DNA from: Saccharopolyspora thermophila
Lineage (GTDB): Bacteria; Actinomycetota; Actinomycetes; Mycobacteriales; Pseudonocardiaceae
NCBI RefSeq assembly: GCF_014646075.1
Contig: NZ_BMMT01000011.1
Coordinates: forward strand, 1-64,000
Direction: 5' to 3'
DNA: 64,000 nucleotides
The translations under genes and the position numbers were made by a program. Shown one piece after another: positions 33,338 through 41,712 of the stretch. Under the pieces are notes generated by a model, which saw only the letters and a list, made by a program, of their open reading frames with translations, ran no database searches and was not told the DNA's origin. How positions within the stretch are numbered: the first letter of the stretch is position 1; each line of letters begins with the position of its first letter.

Positions 33338-35374
33338 ATGAACAACGTGCAGCACTTCGACACGGTGCTCGTGGCGAACCGGGGCGAGATCGCGGTACGG
33401 GTGATCCGGACGCTGCGGCGGATGGGTATCCGCTCCGTCGCCGTGTTCAGCGACGCCGACCGCGGCGCGCGGCACGTCGTCGAGGCCGACACCGCCGTTC
33501 ACATCGGACCGAGCGCGGCGGTGGAGAGCTACCTCGACGGCAAGCGCATCCTCGACGCCGCGCACCGCACCGGGGCACGGGCGATCCACCCCGGCTACGG
33601 CTTCCTGGCCGAGAACGCCGTGTTCGCCGAGGACTGCGCGCAGGCGGGCGTGGTGTTCATCGGACCGGCGGCGAGCGCGATCGAGTCGATGGGCGACAAG
33701 ATCCGGGCCAAACAGACCGTCTCCGCCGCCGGGGTGCCGGTGGTGCCCGGCCGCAGCGACCCCGGCATGACCGACGAGGAACTGCACCGGGCCGCGCTGG
33801 AGGTCGGCTTCCCGGTGCTGATCAAGCCCTCGGCGGGCGGCGGGGGCAAGGGCATGCGGCTGGTGCACGACGAGTCCGCCCTGACCGACCAGATCGCCGC
33901 CGCGCGCCGCGAGGCGCGGTCCGCCTTCGGCGACGACACGTTGTTCGTCGAGCGGTTCGTCACCCGACCCCGGCACATCGAGGTGCAGGTGCTCGCCGAC
34001 GCGCACGGCAACGTGGTGCACCTGGGCGAACGCGAGTGCAGCCTGCAGCGGCGGCACCAGAAGATCATCGAGGAGGCCCCGTCACCGCTGCTGGACGCGC
34101 AGACCAGGGCCCGCATCGGCAGCGCCGCGGTGGAGGCCGCCCGCGCGGTCGGCTACACGGGCGCGGGCACCGTCGAGTTCATCGTCTCCGCCGACCGCCC
34201 CGACGAGTTCTTCTTCATGGAGATGAACACCCGGCTGCAGGTGGAACATCCGGTCACGGAGCTGGTCGTCACGGTCGACGGGCAGCGCGGCGTGGACCTT
34301 GTCGAGCAGCAGGTCCGGGTGGCGGCGGGCGAGCCGCTGCCGTGGCGGCAGGAGGACCTGGCCCTCGACGGCCACGCGGTGGAGGCCCGCGTCTACGCCG
34401 AGGACCCCGCCCGCAACTTCCTGCCGACCGGGGGTGCCGTGCTGGCCGTGCATGAGCCGACCGGTCCCGGGGTGCGGGTGGATTCGGGGGTGCGCGCGGG
34501 CGTGCGCGTGGGCTCGGACTATGACCCGATGCTGGCCAAGGTCATCACCTGGGCCCCGGACCGGGCAGGCGCGGTGCACCGCCTGGCCGCGGCCTTGGCC
34601 GACACGGCCGTGCTCGGCCTGCAGACCAACGTCGCGTTCCTGCGCGCCCTGCTGCGGCACGACGACGTGCTCGCCGGTCGCCTGGACACCGGGCTCGTGG
34701 AGCGCGAGCTGGATGCGCTGGTCGCGGACAGCAATACCACCCCCGAGGAGGTCTACGTCGCCGCCGCGCTGGAGCGGCTGCTCGCCGCCGAGCCGAACGG
34801 GCCGGTCGTCGACCCCTGGGACGTCCCGAGCGGGTGGCGGCTCGGCGAGCACGCATGGAGCACGTGGCGCTTCGCCGGTGCCGACGGCGAGGTGCACGTG
34901 CGCGTGCGCGGACGTGCCCGCGACGCGGAGGTGTCCGTCGGAACCCCGACCGGCGGCACCGACGAGACCCACCGGGCCGCCGCCGAGATGCACGGGGACG
35001 TGCTCACCCTCACCTACCGCGACCACACCCACCACTACCGGTGCGCGCACGTCGACGGCACCACGTGGCTGGCCGCCGAAGGGCGCACCTGGGCCCTCGC
35101 CGAACACCAGCTGCTGGCCGACCGGGGTGCCGCAGCCGGCCGCTCCGACGGTCTCGTGACCAGCCCCATGCCGGGAACGGTGCTGGTCAGCGACGTGGTC
35201 GCGGGTCAGGAAGTCCAGCTTGGACAACGCCTGTTCGTCATCGAGGCAATGAAGATGGAACACACCGTCACCGCGCCGATCGCCGGTGTCGTGACCGAAG
35301 TGCACGCGAGGCGGGGGCAGTCGGTCGGGCTCGACCAGCCGCTGGCCGTCCTCGTCGCGCGGGAGGAGGACTAG
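33338..35374 (+). CDS. accA1: Biotin-dependent acyl-CoA carboxylase alpha subunit
   Basis: 678 residues, six bases after the beta subunit. Biotin carboxylase domain: [24 protein letters not shown]-grasp loop [19 protein letters not shown] and [18 protein letters not shown] linker domain follows, then a C-terminal biotin carrier with biotinyl-lysine motif [10 protein letters not shown] about 40 residues from the end. With AccD1 it carboxylates 3-methylcrotonyl-CoA (and perhaps other short-chain acyl-CoAs) in the cytoplasm. Confidence 0.94.
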   Translation: MNNVQHFDTVLVANRGEIAVRVIRTLRRMGIRSVAVFSDADRGARHVVEADTAVHIGPSAAVESYLDGKRILDAAHRTGARAIHPGYGFLAENAVFAEDCAQAGVVFIGPAASAIESMGDKIRAKQTVSAAGVPVVPGRSDPGMTDEELHRAALEVGFPVLIKPSAGGGGKGMRLVHDESALTDQIAAARREARSAFGDDTLFVERFVTRPRHIEVQVLADAHGNVVHLGERECSLQRRHQKIIEEAPSPLLDAQTRARIGSAAVEAARAVGYTGAGTVEFIVSADRPDEFFFMEMNTRLQVEHPVTELVVTVDGQRGVDLVEQQVRVAAGEPLPWRQEDLALDGHAVEARVYAEDPARNFLPTGGAVLAVHEPTGPGVRVDSGVRAGVRVGSDYDPMLAKVITWAPDRAGAVHRLAAALADTAVLGLQTNVAFLRALLRHDDVLAGRLDTGLVERELDALVADSNTTPEEVYVAAALERLLAAEPNGPVVDPWDVPSGWRLGEHAWSTWRFAGADGEVHVRVRGRARDAEVSVGTPTGGTDETHRAAAEMHGDVLTLTYRDHTHHYRCAHVDGTTWLAAEGRTWALAEHQLLADRGAAAGRSDGLVTSPMPGTVLVSDVVAGQEVQLGQRLFVIEAMKMEHTVTAPIAGVVTEVHARRGQSVGLDQPLAVLVAREED

Positions 35375-35376
35375 CG

Positions 35377-36534
35377 ATGGTGGACCACCGGCTCAGCGAG
35401 GAGTACGAGGCCCTGCGGGAGAGCGTGCAGACCTTCGCCCGCAAGGAGGTCGCCCCGGTCATCGGCGAGTACTACGAACGCGAGGAGTTCCCGTACCCGC
35501 TGGTCGAGGCGATGGGGCGGATGGGCCTGTTCGGGTTGCCGATCCCCGAGGAGTACGGCGGCATGGGCGGCGACTACTTCGCGCTCTGCCTGGCCCTGGA
35601 GGAACTGGCGCGGGTCGACTCCTCCGTCGCGATCACCCTGGAGGCCGGGGTGTCGCTGGGCATCATGCCGATCTACCGGTTCGGTACCGACGAGCAGCGC
35701 CGCACCTGGCTGCCCAGGCTGGCCCGTGGCGAGGTACTCGGCGCGTTCGGGCTGACCGAGCCGGGCGGCGGGTCGGACGCCGGTGCCACCCGCACCACGG
35801 CGGTGCTCGACGGCGACGAGTGGGTCATCAACGGCTCCAAGGCGTTCATCACCAACTCCGGCACCGACATCACCGGCTTCGTCACGGTCACCGCCGTCAC
35901 CGGTCAGCGCCCGGACGGCAGCAAGGAGATCTCGGCGATCATCGTGCCCGCCGGGACCCCCGGCTTCACGGTCGCCAAGAAGTACTCGAAGGTCGGCTGG
36001 AGCGCCTCGGACACCCACGAGCTGTCGTTCGACAACTGCCGGGTGCCCGCCGCCAACCTCCTGGGCGAGCGCGGTCGCGGGTACGCGCAGTTCCTGGCCA
36101 CCCTCACCGAGGGCCGGGTGGCGATCGCCGCGCTCGGCGTCGGCCTGGCACAGGGCTGCGTCGACGAGTGCCTGCGCTACGTCGGGGAGCGCGAGGCGTT
36201 CGGCCGCACGATCGGCGAGTACCAGGCGATCCAGTTCAAGCTGGCCGACATGGAGCTGCGGGCGCACACGGCGCGGCTGGCCTACTACGACGCCGCGTCC
36301 CGGATGCTGCGCGGTGAGCCGTACAAGAAGGAGGCGGCGATCGCGAAGCTGGTGTCGTCGAACGCGGCGATGGACAACGCGCGCGACGCGACGCAGATCT
36401 TCGGCGGTTACGGCTTCATGAACGAAACGCCGGTGGGCCGCTTCTACCGGGACGCCAAGATCCTGGAGATCGGCGAGGGCACCAGCGAGGTTCAGCGGAT
36501 GCTGATCGCGCGGGAGCTCGGCCTCAGGGCGTAG
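35377..36534 (+). CDS. Acyl-CoA dehydrogenase, isovaleryl-CoA type
   Basis: 385 residues from ATG at 35377 (GGAGGAGG upstream), two bases after the alpha subunit. Signatures: GAFGLTEPGGGSDAGATRT (FAD/substrate loop), INGSKAFITNSG, REAFGRTIGEYQAIQFKLADM and the C-terminal QIFGGYGFMNETPVGRFYRDAKILEIGEGTSEVQ, which carries the catalytic Glu. With the carboxylase genes this fits the isovaleryl-CoA to 3-methylcrotonyl-CoA step (LiuA/FadE19) of leucine catabolism. Electrons go to ETF. Confidence 0.92.
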   Translation: MVDHRLSEEYEALRESVQTFARKEVAPVIGEYYEREEFPYPLVEAMGRMGLFGLPIPEEYGGMGGDYFALCLALEELARVDSSVAITLEAGVSLGIMPIYRFGTDEQRRTWLPRLARGEVLGAFGLTEPGGGSDAGATRTTAVLDGDEWVINGSKAFITNSGTDITGFVTVTAVTGQRPDGSKEISAIIVPAGTPGFTVAKKYSKVGWSASDTHELSFDNCRVPAANLLGERGRGYAQFLATLTEGRVAIAALGVGLAQGCVDECLRYVGEREAFGRTIGEYQAIQFKLADMELRAHTARLAYYDAASRMLRGEPYKKEAAIAKLVSSNAAMDNARDATQIFGGYGFMNETPVGRFYRDAKILEIGEGTSEVQRMLIARELGLRA

Positions 36535-36624
36535 CGGCCATCGGATGCGTGCGGCCGGTGCAGGCGGGGGCCTGCACCGGCCGTGAGCTGGTGGTCGGGG
36601 GTTTCGTTCGGGGGACGGGGGTGG

Positions 36625-37071
36625 TCAGTGCCGGAACCGCTCGTGCGGCACGGTGATCTCTTCGGTCTGCTCGACGTCGGACAGCGGCGCGGCGTGGTGT
36701 GCGCCATGGTGCCCGGCGACCGGCGCGACCTGCTGCGTGTCCTGATCGGGCCACACCGGGTTGTCGGGTTCCTGGGCGGCCACCGGCTCCGCTGGCATCG
36801 GTTCCTCGGCGAGGTGCTGAAGTACCCAGTCGCGGGCCAGCGCGGCCGGGGACGTGCCCTGCTTGAAGGCGAGCTCCCGCAGCCGCTCGTTGGCCATCAG
36901 CGGCAACCGCAGCTGGTAGACCTGTGACGCGCCGAAGCGGCGCCCCGACCCGGTGGATTCGACGTTCTCCTCCGGGGCCAGCGCCGCCAGGTACGAATCG
37001 AGCTCATGATCCGGTTCGGCCGGCTCGGCGGGCTTCTGCCGCCGTCCAGTCTTCAGTCGTCCTAGAGCCAC
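36625..37071 (-). CDS. Ribbon-helix-helix (CopG/Arc-like) protein with acidic tail
   Basis: 148 residues from GTG at 37071. A short basic start (RLKTGRRQKPAEPAEP) is followed by a CopG-like unit at about residues 50-92 (YQLRLPLMANERLRELAFKQGTSPAALARDWVLQHL). The C-terminal half is rich in Pro, Gln, His and Glu and looks disordered. Probably a DNA-binding regulator; no partner toxin gene is adjacent, so it is not an obvious antitoxin. Confidence 0.6.
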   Translation of the reverse strand: MALGRLKTGRRQKPAEPAEPDHELDSYLAALAPEENVESTGSGRRFGASQVYQLRLPLMANERLRELAFKQGTSPAALARDWVLQHLAEEPMPAEPVAAQEPDNPVWPDQDTQQVAPVAGHHGAHHAAPLSDVEQTEEITVPHERFRH

Positions 37072-37234
37072 GCCGCACACGATAACGGTCAGGTGACGAC
37101 CAACGCCCACCTGTGACCCCAATCACCGCCGACCGCCTCGGCTGGATCAGCCGAACGGCCGGGTCGGGCTGGCCCCGGCACCGGACCGGCACCGCCACGC
37201 TCGACGACCGGTGGACCGCTCCGTAACAGCGGAG

Positions 37235-37267
37235 GGCCCCCGCGCCAGGGGGAGAAACGCGGGGGCC
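37235..37267 (-). terminator. Hairpin in the 37123-37425 gap
   Basis: Perfect 10-bp stem GGCCCCCGCG (37235-37244) with its complement at 37258-37267. The rest of the about 350 bases between 37071 and 37426 contains no gene that I can support. It may terminate the HMA gene's transcript. Confidence 0.6.
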
Positions 37268-37425
37268 GGAGGGGATCTCCACAGGTGCTGACCGGGGGTG
37301 TGTCAGCGCCCCGATTGTGGCACGCGCCTCGGCGCTTGGGGAGCCTTCCGCGCGATTCGTGCGTCCGGCAGGGCGCGCGGCGGGCCCGGTCAGCAGTCCT
37401 GCGGGGTTGTTCTGCGTGGTCGGGC

Positions 37426-37647
37426 TCAGTTCGGGCTGGTCCAGGCGGTGACGGCGTACCCGGCCTCGGCGATCGCGGCGGTGACCGCGTCCCGGCTGAG
37501 CTCCTGCTCGCTGGCCACCGAGACCTGACCGGTCTCGACGGTGACCTGGACGTCGGTGACGCCCGGAATCTCCGAAAGCTCCTCGGTGACCGAGCGTGCG
37601 CAGTGGCCGCAGGTCATACCACTGACCGTGAACGTCTGAACGCTCAT
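37426..37647 (-). CDS. Heavy-metal-associated (HMA) copper chaperone
   Basis: 73 residues from ATG at 37647 with GGAGAGGAG upstream. Classic HMA fold with metal site MTCGHCARSV near residue 11 and the end DAVTAAIAEAGYAV. Carries Cu(I) to a P-type ATPase or buffers it. No ATPase or CsoR gene is next to it in this window. Confidence 0.93.
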   Translation of the reverse strand: MSVQTFTVSGMTCGHCARSVTEELSEIPGVTDVQVTVETGQVSVASEQELSRDAVTAAIAEAGYAVTAWTSPN

Positions 37648-37892
37648 ACTCACTCCTCTCCGGCAGGGGCTGCCGCGAACGGGTGCGGGGGTGCTCGGAC
37701 CACTGTCTCGCACGTCCAGAGTGGACGGTCACGGAGGGGGAGGTTTCGGCGGCTCCGGGGTGGGAAATCCGAAGTGGATCGACGCCGCGATGATGGTTAC
37801 TCTGCGTCGAACAGAAATCACTCTGTGGGGGGCTGTGGGTGTTGACAACCTGTGGATAACCTGCGGCCGGAACCCGAGGCCGGGGAGGCGTC

Positions 37893-38132
37893 ATGTACGG
37901 GTCGCTGGACGTACGAAAGTTCTTGTGGCAACAGGAAGACGGGCACGGGCGGCAGTCGTCCGCGGTGCCCGCGCCGCGCGCCGGCGAGCCCTCGCGGATC
38001 TCGGCGGAGCAGGTGCACCGGGCGAGGATGGCGGTCGCGCGCGGCGCGGAGAGCGCCGAGGACTGCAAACTGCTGCTCGACATGCTCGGACTCACCCCCG
38101 ATGAGGACGGTCAGCCACCGGTGACCCGGTGA
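37893..38132 (+). CDS. Small hypothetical protein
   Basis: 79 residues from ATG at 37893 behind GGGGAGG. MYGSLDVRKFLWQQEDGHG..., then PSRISAEQVHRARMAVARGAESAEDCKLLLDMLGL, a helical C-terminal half. Such short proteins are common in Pseudonocardiaceae; function unknown. Could be a repressor-like or regulatory protein, but no DNA-binding motif is evident. Confidence 0.6.
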   Translation: MYGSLDVRKFLWQQEDGHGRQSSAVPAPRAGEPSRISAEQVHRARMAVARGAESAEDCKLLLDMLGLTPDEDGQPPVTR

Positions 38133-38304
38133 TTGGCGGCGCGGAGCGAGGCGCACCCGCGGGCCGCTCGACCGCCGGGTCCGCGACTGGGCACGGCGGT
38201 CGATCTGCCGGTAACTTCCGGTGGTGTAGATGATCAGCCGTTCGTGGGCCGCATCGCTCGGGCGAGCGGATCGCGGGCGGCCTGTCACCCGCCGGAGTCG
38301 CGAC

Positions 38305-38889
38305 ATGCCCCAGCAGCGCCGGGCCAAGATCACCCGCCGCACCATCCTCGCCGCCGCCGCTGAGGAATTCGACGCGGTCGGCTACGAGGCCACCACGCTG
38401 AGCACGGTCCTGCGCCGCAGCGGCATCACCAAGGGCGCGTTCTACTTCCACTTCTCCTCGAAGGAGGCGGTGGCCGAAGCGCTGGTCAGGCAGTATGAGC
38501 AGGCCCGGGACGAGATGTGGCGGCGCTGGACCGGCCGGGGACTGGACCCGCTGTCCACCGCGGTCGGGCTGACCCGCGAGGCCGCCCGTCGGCTGGAGCA
38601 CGACGTCACGCTGCGGGCCGGACTGCTGCTGGCCTGTCGCCACATCTGCACCGACGTCGGCGACGGCTGGGAGGAGATGCTCGACGAGCTGCTGCGCCGG
38701 TCGGCGGAGCAGGGGCAGTTGCGCAGCGGAGTCGACCCGGGCGAGGCGGCCCGGGTCCTGTTCTCGGCGCTGGTCGGCACGCACACGATCGGCATGAACG
38801 CGGCTGGGATGCCGGAGCGGGTCGAGGCGGTCTGGCGGGTCGTCCTCGGCGGGGTGGCGCGCGAGGACTGGCTGCTCGCCTCCGGATGA
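38305..38889 (+). CDS. Gamma-butyrolactone receptor-like TetR regulator (ScbR/ArpA type)
   Basis: 194 residues from ATG at 38305. HTH ITRRTILAAAAEEFDAVGYEATTLSTVLRRSGITKGAFYFHFSSKEAVAEALV is characteristic of the ScbR/ArpA/FarA group rather than of general TetR proteins (TKGALYFHFxSKE). The ligand domain is shorter and less typical. Members sense gamma-butyrolactones and gate antibiotic production. No AfsA-type synthase or biosynthetic cluster is adjacent, so this is an orphan receptor and may act as a pseudo-receptor. Confidence 0.8.
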   Translation: MPQQRRAKITRRTILAAAAEEFDAVGYEATTLSTVLRRSGITKGAFYFHFSSKEAVAEALVRQYEQARDEMWRRWTGRGLDPLSTAVGLTREAARRLEHDVTLRAGLLLACRHICTDVGDGWEEMLDELLRRSAEQGQLRSGVDPGEAARVLFSALVGTHTIGMNAAGMPERVEAVWRVVLGGVAREDWLLASG

Positions 38890-39218
38890 GCCGATCTTGA
38901 GGCGCGGATCACATTTTTCGGCTGCTGTCCGCTTTGTCGTTTTCTCTCCGCTGTTCGGGTGCTTCCGGGGCTCGGGGCAGCAGCCCCCGGGGGTGGCGGC
39001 CGGTGGTGCGCGGTAGGTGAAATCTGCTGGTCAGGCGGCTAGCATGGAGCCTGCGCGCGCTCCGCTGCGGCGGGGTGCGGGGGTGGCGTTCGGCCTAAGC
39101 GACCCCCGGTTTGGGGCGGCCTGAGGGCATGTCGTAAGGTTTAGTCACTGCCAACGGGGCGCCCCTCGAAAGGGAAAGCCGGTTGGGAGCAAGGCCGGGT
39201 CGGTTGCGAATCGGCCAA
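38890..39218. other. Intergenic region before the tRNA cluster
   Basis: About 330 bases. No gene seen. The promoter of the tRNA operon should lie in the last 100 bases (GTCGTAAGGTTTAGTCAC around 39128-39146 is the least GC-rich part). Confidence 0.45.
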
Positions 39219-39291
39219 GCCCCCATCGTCTAGCGGCCTAGGACGCCGCCCTTTCAAGGCGGTAGCGCGGGTTCGAATCCCGTTGGGGGTA
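39219..39291 (+). tRNA. tRNA-Glu (anticodon TTC)
   Basis: Acceptor GCCCCCA pairs with TGGGGGT (39284-39290). Anticodon stem-loop CCGCC-CTTTCAA-GGCGG gives TTC; T-arm CGGGTTCGAATCCCG. Discriminator A; CCA not encoded. Confidence 0.95.
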
Positions 39292-39316
39292 CGGACAACT
39301 GAAGATCGACAAGCGA

Positions 39317-39393
39317 GGCCCAGTGGCGCAGTTGGTTAGCGCGCCGCCCTGTCACGGCGGAGGTCGCGGGTTCGAGTCCCGTCTGGGTCGCCA
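39317..39393 (+). tRNA. tRNA-Asp (anticodon GTC)
   Basis: Acceptor GGCCCAG pairs with CTGGGTC (39383-39389), discriminator G, encoded CCA (39391-39393). Anticodon loop CTGTCAC gives GTC; T-arm CGGGTTCGAGTCCCG. Confidence 0.95.
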
Positions 39394-39422
39394 AGGCGAT
39401 CGGCATTGCGCCGGACGCTAAC

Positions 39423-39496
39423 GGCCAGGTAGCTCAGTTGGTACGAGCGTCCGCCTGAAAAGCGGAAGGTCGGCGGTTCGACCCCGCCCCTGGCCA
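39423..39496 (+). tRNA. tRNA-Phe (anticodon GAA)
   Basis: Acceptor GGCCAGG pairs with CCTGGCC (39489-39495), discriminator A. Anticodon loop CTGAAAA gives GAA; T-arm GGCGGTTCGACCCCGCC. The Glu-Asp-Phe order is usual in actinobacteria. Confidence 0.95.
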
Positions 39497-39518
39497 CCGC
39501 TACGGACCTGGGAGAACG

Positions 39519-39547
39519 GCCCCCGCCAAGATTGGCGGGGGCGTTTT
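39519..39547 (+). terminator. Rho-independent terminator of the tRNA cluster
   Basis: GCCCCCGCCAA (39519-39529) pairs with 39532-39542 and is followed by GTTTT. Confidence 0.85.
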
Positions 39548-39955
39548 CGTCTCAGTTGTCGTCTCAGTTGGTGCCCCAGAGGTACCTGGTGGTCCACGCG
39601 GAGCGACTGGGCATGGCCTGGCCGGACTTGGTCCGACCTGACGCCGACCGGACCCGTACCTCGAAGGCCGAGAGCCACCGAACGATCGGCATCCAAACCG
39701 TCGCCCGCAGAGCTCGGTGAGTACCGCGACGAGAGAACGGTGCCACGGCCAAGCCCGACAAAGTGAACAAGACTCACGTCCAGCGTTGCTGGGCGCCCAA
39801 ATTTGGGCAACTTTGGAAACCCCGGCAACCTCGGGGTACATCGAGGCAACGTGGTCTGCACATTCGTGCAGAGTCTTGTTCGTATGCAGATTGGTGCCTG
39901 TTGATATCCCTAGGATGACCAACCTGAGGCGATCGTGCCTGATCGGAGGTTGGAA
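39548..39955. other. Structured leader region upstream of the secreted peptides
   Basis: No gene supported in these 400 bases. A tandem 12-base repeat (CGTCTCAGTTG core) starts at 39548. Farther on are four perfect inverted repeats: GAACAAGACTC (39765-39775) with 39871-39881; the 14-bp palindrome GCCCAAATTTGGGC (39795-39808); ACCCCG/CGGGGT around 39818-39836; and TCTGCAC-ATTC-GTGCAGA (39855-39872). The first and last overlap, so alternative folds are possible. The region could be a regulated 5' leader. Confidence 0.6.
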
Positions 39956-40150
39956 ATGGCTCGTAGGATGCTGGCCGGTGCCGCGTTGGCCGCGTGCCTG
40001 CTGTCGGTGGGGGCGCCCGCCGCCATGGCGGCCGGATCGCAACATCAAGAGAACGGCCGCGGGACCGTAGTGATGTCGAGCGGTTGCCCCTATGACTGGG
40101 CCACGGGGCGCGGGTGCATTGGCCGTATCGGCAAGGTCGGAGGTCGGTAA
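39956..40150 (+). CDS. Tiny secreted peptide, copy 1
   Basis: 64 residues from ATG at 39956 with GGAGGTTGG upstream. A signal peptide (MARRMLAGAALAACLLSVGA, cleavage probably after PAAMAA) leaves a mature peptide of about 38 residues containing two Cys in CPYDWATGRGC, spaced by nine residues, enough for one disulfide. The stop overlaps the start of copy 2 (TAATG), so they are translationally coupled. The mature part shows no known family. Candidates are a small antimicrobial, signalling or envelope-associated peptide. Confidence 0.65.
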   Translation: MARRMLAGAALAACLLSVGAPAAMAAGSQHQENGRGTVVMSSGCPYDWATGRGCIGRIGKVGGR

Positions 40151-40362
40151 TGGCTCGTAGGATGCTGGCCAGTGCCGCGTTGGCCACGTGTCTGCTGTCA
40201 TTGGGGGCGCCTGTCGCCATGGCGGCGGGATGGAGATACGTCGAGTCCGGCTCCCTGGAAGTAGTGCAGGCCGAATGCAACGCCGGCAAGGCGTGGGGCG
40301 CGTGGAACGAGTGCGATATCCGCCCGCGCCGCGACGGAGGGTATGACCTTTTCGTGAGGTGA
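40150..40362 (+). CDS. Tiny secreted peptide, copy 2
   Basis: 70 residues from ATG at 40150. The signal peptide is almost identical to that of copy 1, at both DNA and protein level (MARRMLASAALATCLLSLGA, then PVAMAAG). The mature part, about 44 residues, is unrelated in sequence but again has two Cys, CNAGKAWGAWNEC, eleven residues apart. Coupled to copy 1 and followed by a strong terminator, so the two form a dedicated bicistronic unit. Function unknown. Confidence 0.65.
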   Translation: MARRMLASAALATCLLSLGAPVAMAAGWRYVESGSLEVVQAECNAGKAWGAWNECDIRPRRDGGYDLFVR

Positions 40363-40410
40363 CCTCGAGCCGGTCCGCCAGGCCCTCGCCGCCGCTTCGG
40401 AAACCTGTGA

Positions 40411-40440
40411 AGTCCCCGTCGAGATCGACGGGGACTTTTT
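40411..40440 (+). terminator. Rho-independent terminator of the peptide genes
   Basis: GTCCCCGTCG (40412-40421), loop AGAT, complement 40426-40435, then five T. One of the clearest terminators in the window. Confidence 0.92.
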
Positions 40441-40472
40441 CGTGCCGGTGGGACGTTCTTCCGGCAGGCGCG

Positions 40473-40817
40473 TCAGCGGAGGCGCTTCCGGCGCTCGGGC
40501 CGTGCGGGGGCGTCGTGGCGGGGTTCGATCGCCGATGCCAGGAGCCACGCCGTCATCAGGACTCCTTCGCTGTCGTCGCCGCGGCGGATGCGGAAGTGGA
40601 CCTGGGCGAGCCAGCGCCCCGTGGTGTCACGGCGCCACGCGGACAGCTCGCCCGGTACCACCGCCTGCAGGTCCCAGCCGACCCGGTGCATCCGGTCCGG
40701 GCGTTCGGCGAGTGGGTACACCTTCGCGAGGTCCACCCAGACTGGTAGCGCCCGCCGCAGGGTGCGGTCGTCGTGCGCGGGCGGGCGCGGTTCGCCGCCG
40801 GGCTTGTCCCCGAACAT
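40473..40817 (-). CDS. Putative SOS-regulated small protein
   Basis: 114 residues from ATG at 40817 (MFGDKPGGEPRPPAHDD...), with a basic C-terminus (RPERRKRLR). Inside, RALPVWVDLAKVYPLAERPD and WLAQVHFRIRRGDD suggest a small alpha/beta fold. I do not recognise the family. The start codon lies inside a perfect LexA-type palindrome, and GATACT seven bases upstream fits a -10 box, so the message is probably leaderless and LexA-repressed. The frame is open to 40934, but that would place translation upstream of the box. Expected role: DNA-damage response, by inference from the operator alone. Confidence 0.6.
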   Translation of the reverse strand: MFGDKPGGEPRPPAHDDRTLRRALPVWVDLAKVYPLAERPDRMHRVGWDLQAVVPGELSAWRRDTTGRWLAQVHFRIRRGDDSEGVLMTAWLLASAIEPRHDAPARPERRKRLR

Positions 40818-40824
40818 ATGTTCT
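40811..40824. promoter_or_regulatory. LexA (SOS) box
   Basis: CGAACATATGTTCT contains the palindrome GAAC-ATAT-GTTC, which matches the Gram-positive/mycobacterial LexA consensus CGAAC-N4-GTTCG except for the last base. It overlaps the start of the minus-strand gene at 40817 and could also touch the promoter of the divergent gene at 40898. Confidence 0.8.
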
Positions 40825-40897
40825 AGTATCGGCCTGCACGGGCGGTGATCGCACCCGCCCACATCCGTCATGACCTGCGCGGACCCGGGACTGTCGG

Positions 40898-41581
40898 ATG
40901 GTCCGGGTAGCTTCACCGACAAGCGGATGCGCACCGGAAGGTCTTGAGGATGAGCTCGATCCGACCGCGTACCTGCGGGCCGCCGAGTCCGCCGCCGGAC
41001 TGCTGCGTGACCCGGCGGTCGCGGACGCGTGGGACCAGCCCAGCGCGCTGCCGGAGTTCAGCGTTCGGGGTCTGTCCGGGCACCTGGCGGCCCAGGTGTT
41101 CGCGACTCGGCGGGTGTTGGGCGAGGACGGCGTGGACGACGCTCCGCTGGACCTGCTCGGCTACTACGCGCACAGCGAGTGGATCGGCGCGGACGTCAAC
41201 GACGAGATCAACGTCCGGATGCGGGAGCGGGGCGAGGACATCGCCGCCGAGGGCGCGGCCGCGTTGGCGGCCCAGGTCGACGCGGCGGTCGAGGACCTGC
41301 GCACCACCGTGCCCGAGGTGGAGGCGGAGCGCGTCGTGCGGTTCTCCGGTCGGGCGCTGCGCTTCGACGACTTCCTGATCACCAGGATGATGGAGATCGC
41401 GGTGCATTCCGACGACCTGGCGGTGAGCGTGGGTGTCGACACGCCGGCACTTCCCCCGGAGGTCGTCGACCCGGTGCTGTCCCTGCTCTCCCGCTTGGCG
41501 GTCCGCCGCCACGGCCAGGCGGCGGTGCTCCGCGCGCTGAGCCGCGCCGAACGAGCCCCGGAAACGATCGCGGCCATCTGA
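40898..41581 (+). CDS. Mycothiol-dependent maleylpyruvate-isomerase-like (DinB-fold) enzyme
   Basis: 227 residues. DinB/MDMPI helix bundle: PSALPEFSVRGLSGHLAAQVFATRRVL near residue 50 (first metal His), and FDDFLITRMMEIAVHSDDLAVSV (His with Asp pair) near 165, which are the usual metal ligands. The family acts on thiol adducts with mycothiol as cofactor. The first in-frame start is ATG at 40898; no Shine-Dalgarno is evident. Divergent from the LexA-box gene, 80 bases apart. Confidence 0.8.
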   Translation: MVRVASPTSGCAPEGLEDELDPTAYLRAAESAAGLLRDPAVADAWDQPSALPEFSVRGLSGHLAAQVFATRRVLGEDGVDDAPLDLLGYYAHSEWIGADVNDEINVRMRERGEDIAAEGAAALAAQVDAAVEDLRTTVPEVEAERVVRFSGRALRFDDFLITRMMEIAVHSDDLAVSVGVDTPALPPEVVDPVLSLLSRLAVRRHGQAAVLRALSRAERAPETIAAI

Positions 41582-41600
41582 GAGATCTGCGGACAAGAGA

Positions 41601-41647
41601 CGCCCCCGCGCTCAACCGGCCTGGGGGTTACCGGGAGTGCGGGGGCG
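41601..41647. terminator. Bidirectional terminator region
   Basis: CGCCCCCGC (41601-41609) pairs with 41639-41647. A second inverted repeat GTCCACC/GGTGGAC (41653-41659 with 41671-41677) follows. They separate the convergent DinB-fold and YczE genes. Confidence 0.65.
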
Positions 41648-41712
41648 TCGAGGTCCACCCCTGGGGGTCAGGTGGACGGCGTCCATGCTACTTCGTGGTA
41701 GTCGAGATGTCT

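Noticed and set aside
31708..34455. 915-codon frame overlapping the carboxylase genes in another frame
   Set aside because: Arg/Pro/Gly/Ala-rich shadow; accD1 and accA1 are unambiguous.
36625..37071. Antitoxin of a toxin-antitoxin pair
   Set aside because: The ribbon-helix-helix domain fits, but no small toxin gene is adjacent on either side.
37851..37859. Perfect DnaA box (TGTGGATAA)
   Set aside because: Single copy with no AT-rich element or dnaA/dnaN neighbours, so not an origin.
39418..39861. Minus-strand frame ending in a GRGRTADLPLF-type peptide
   Set aside because: This is the well-known false protein produced by translating a tRNA-Phe gene backwards.
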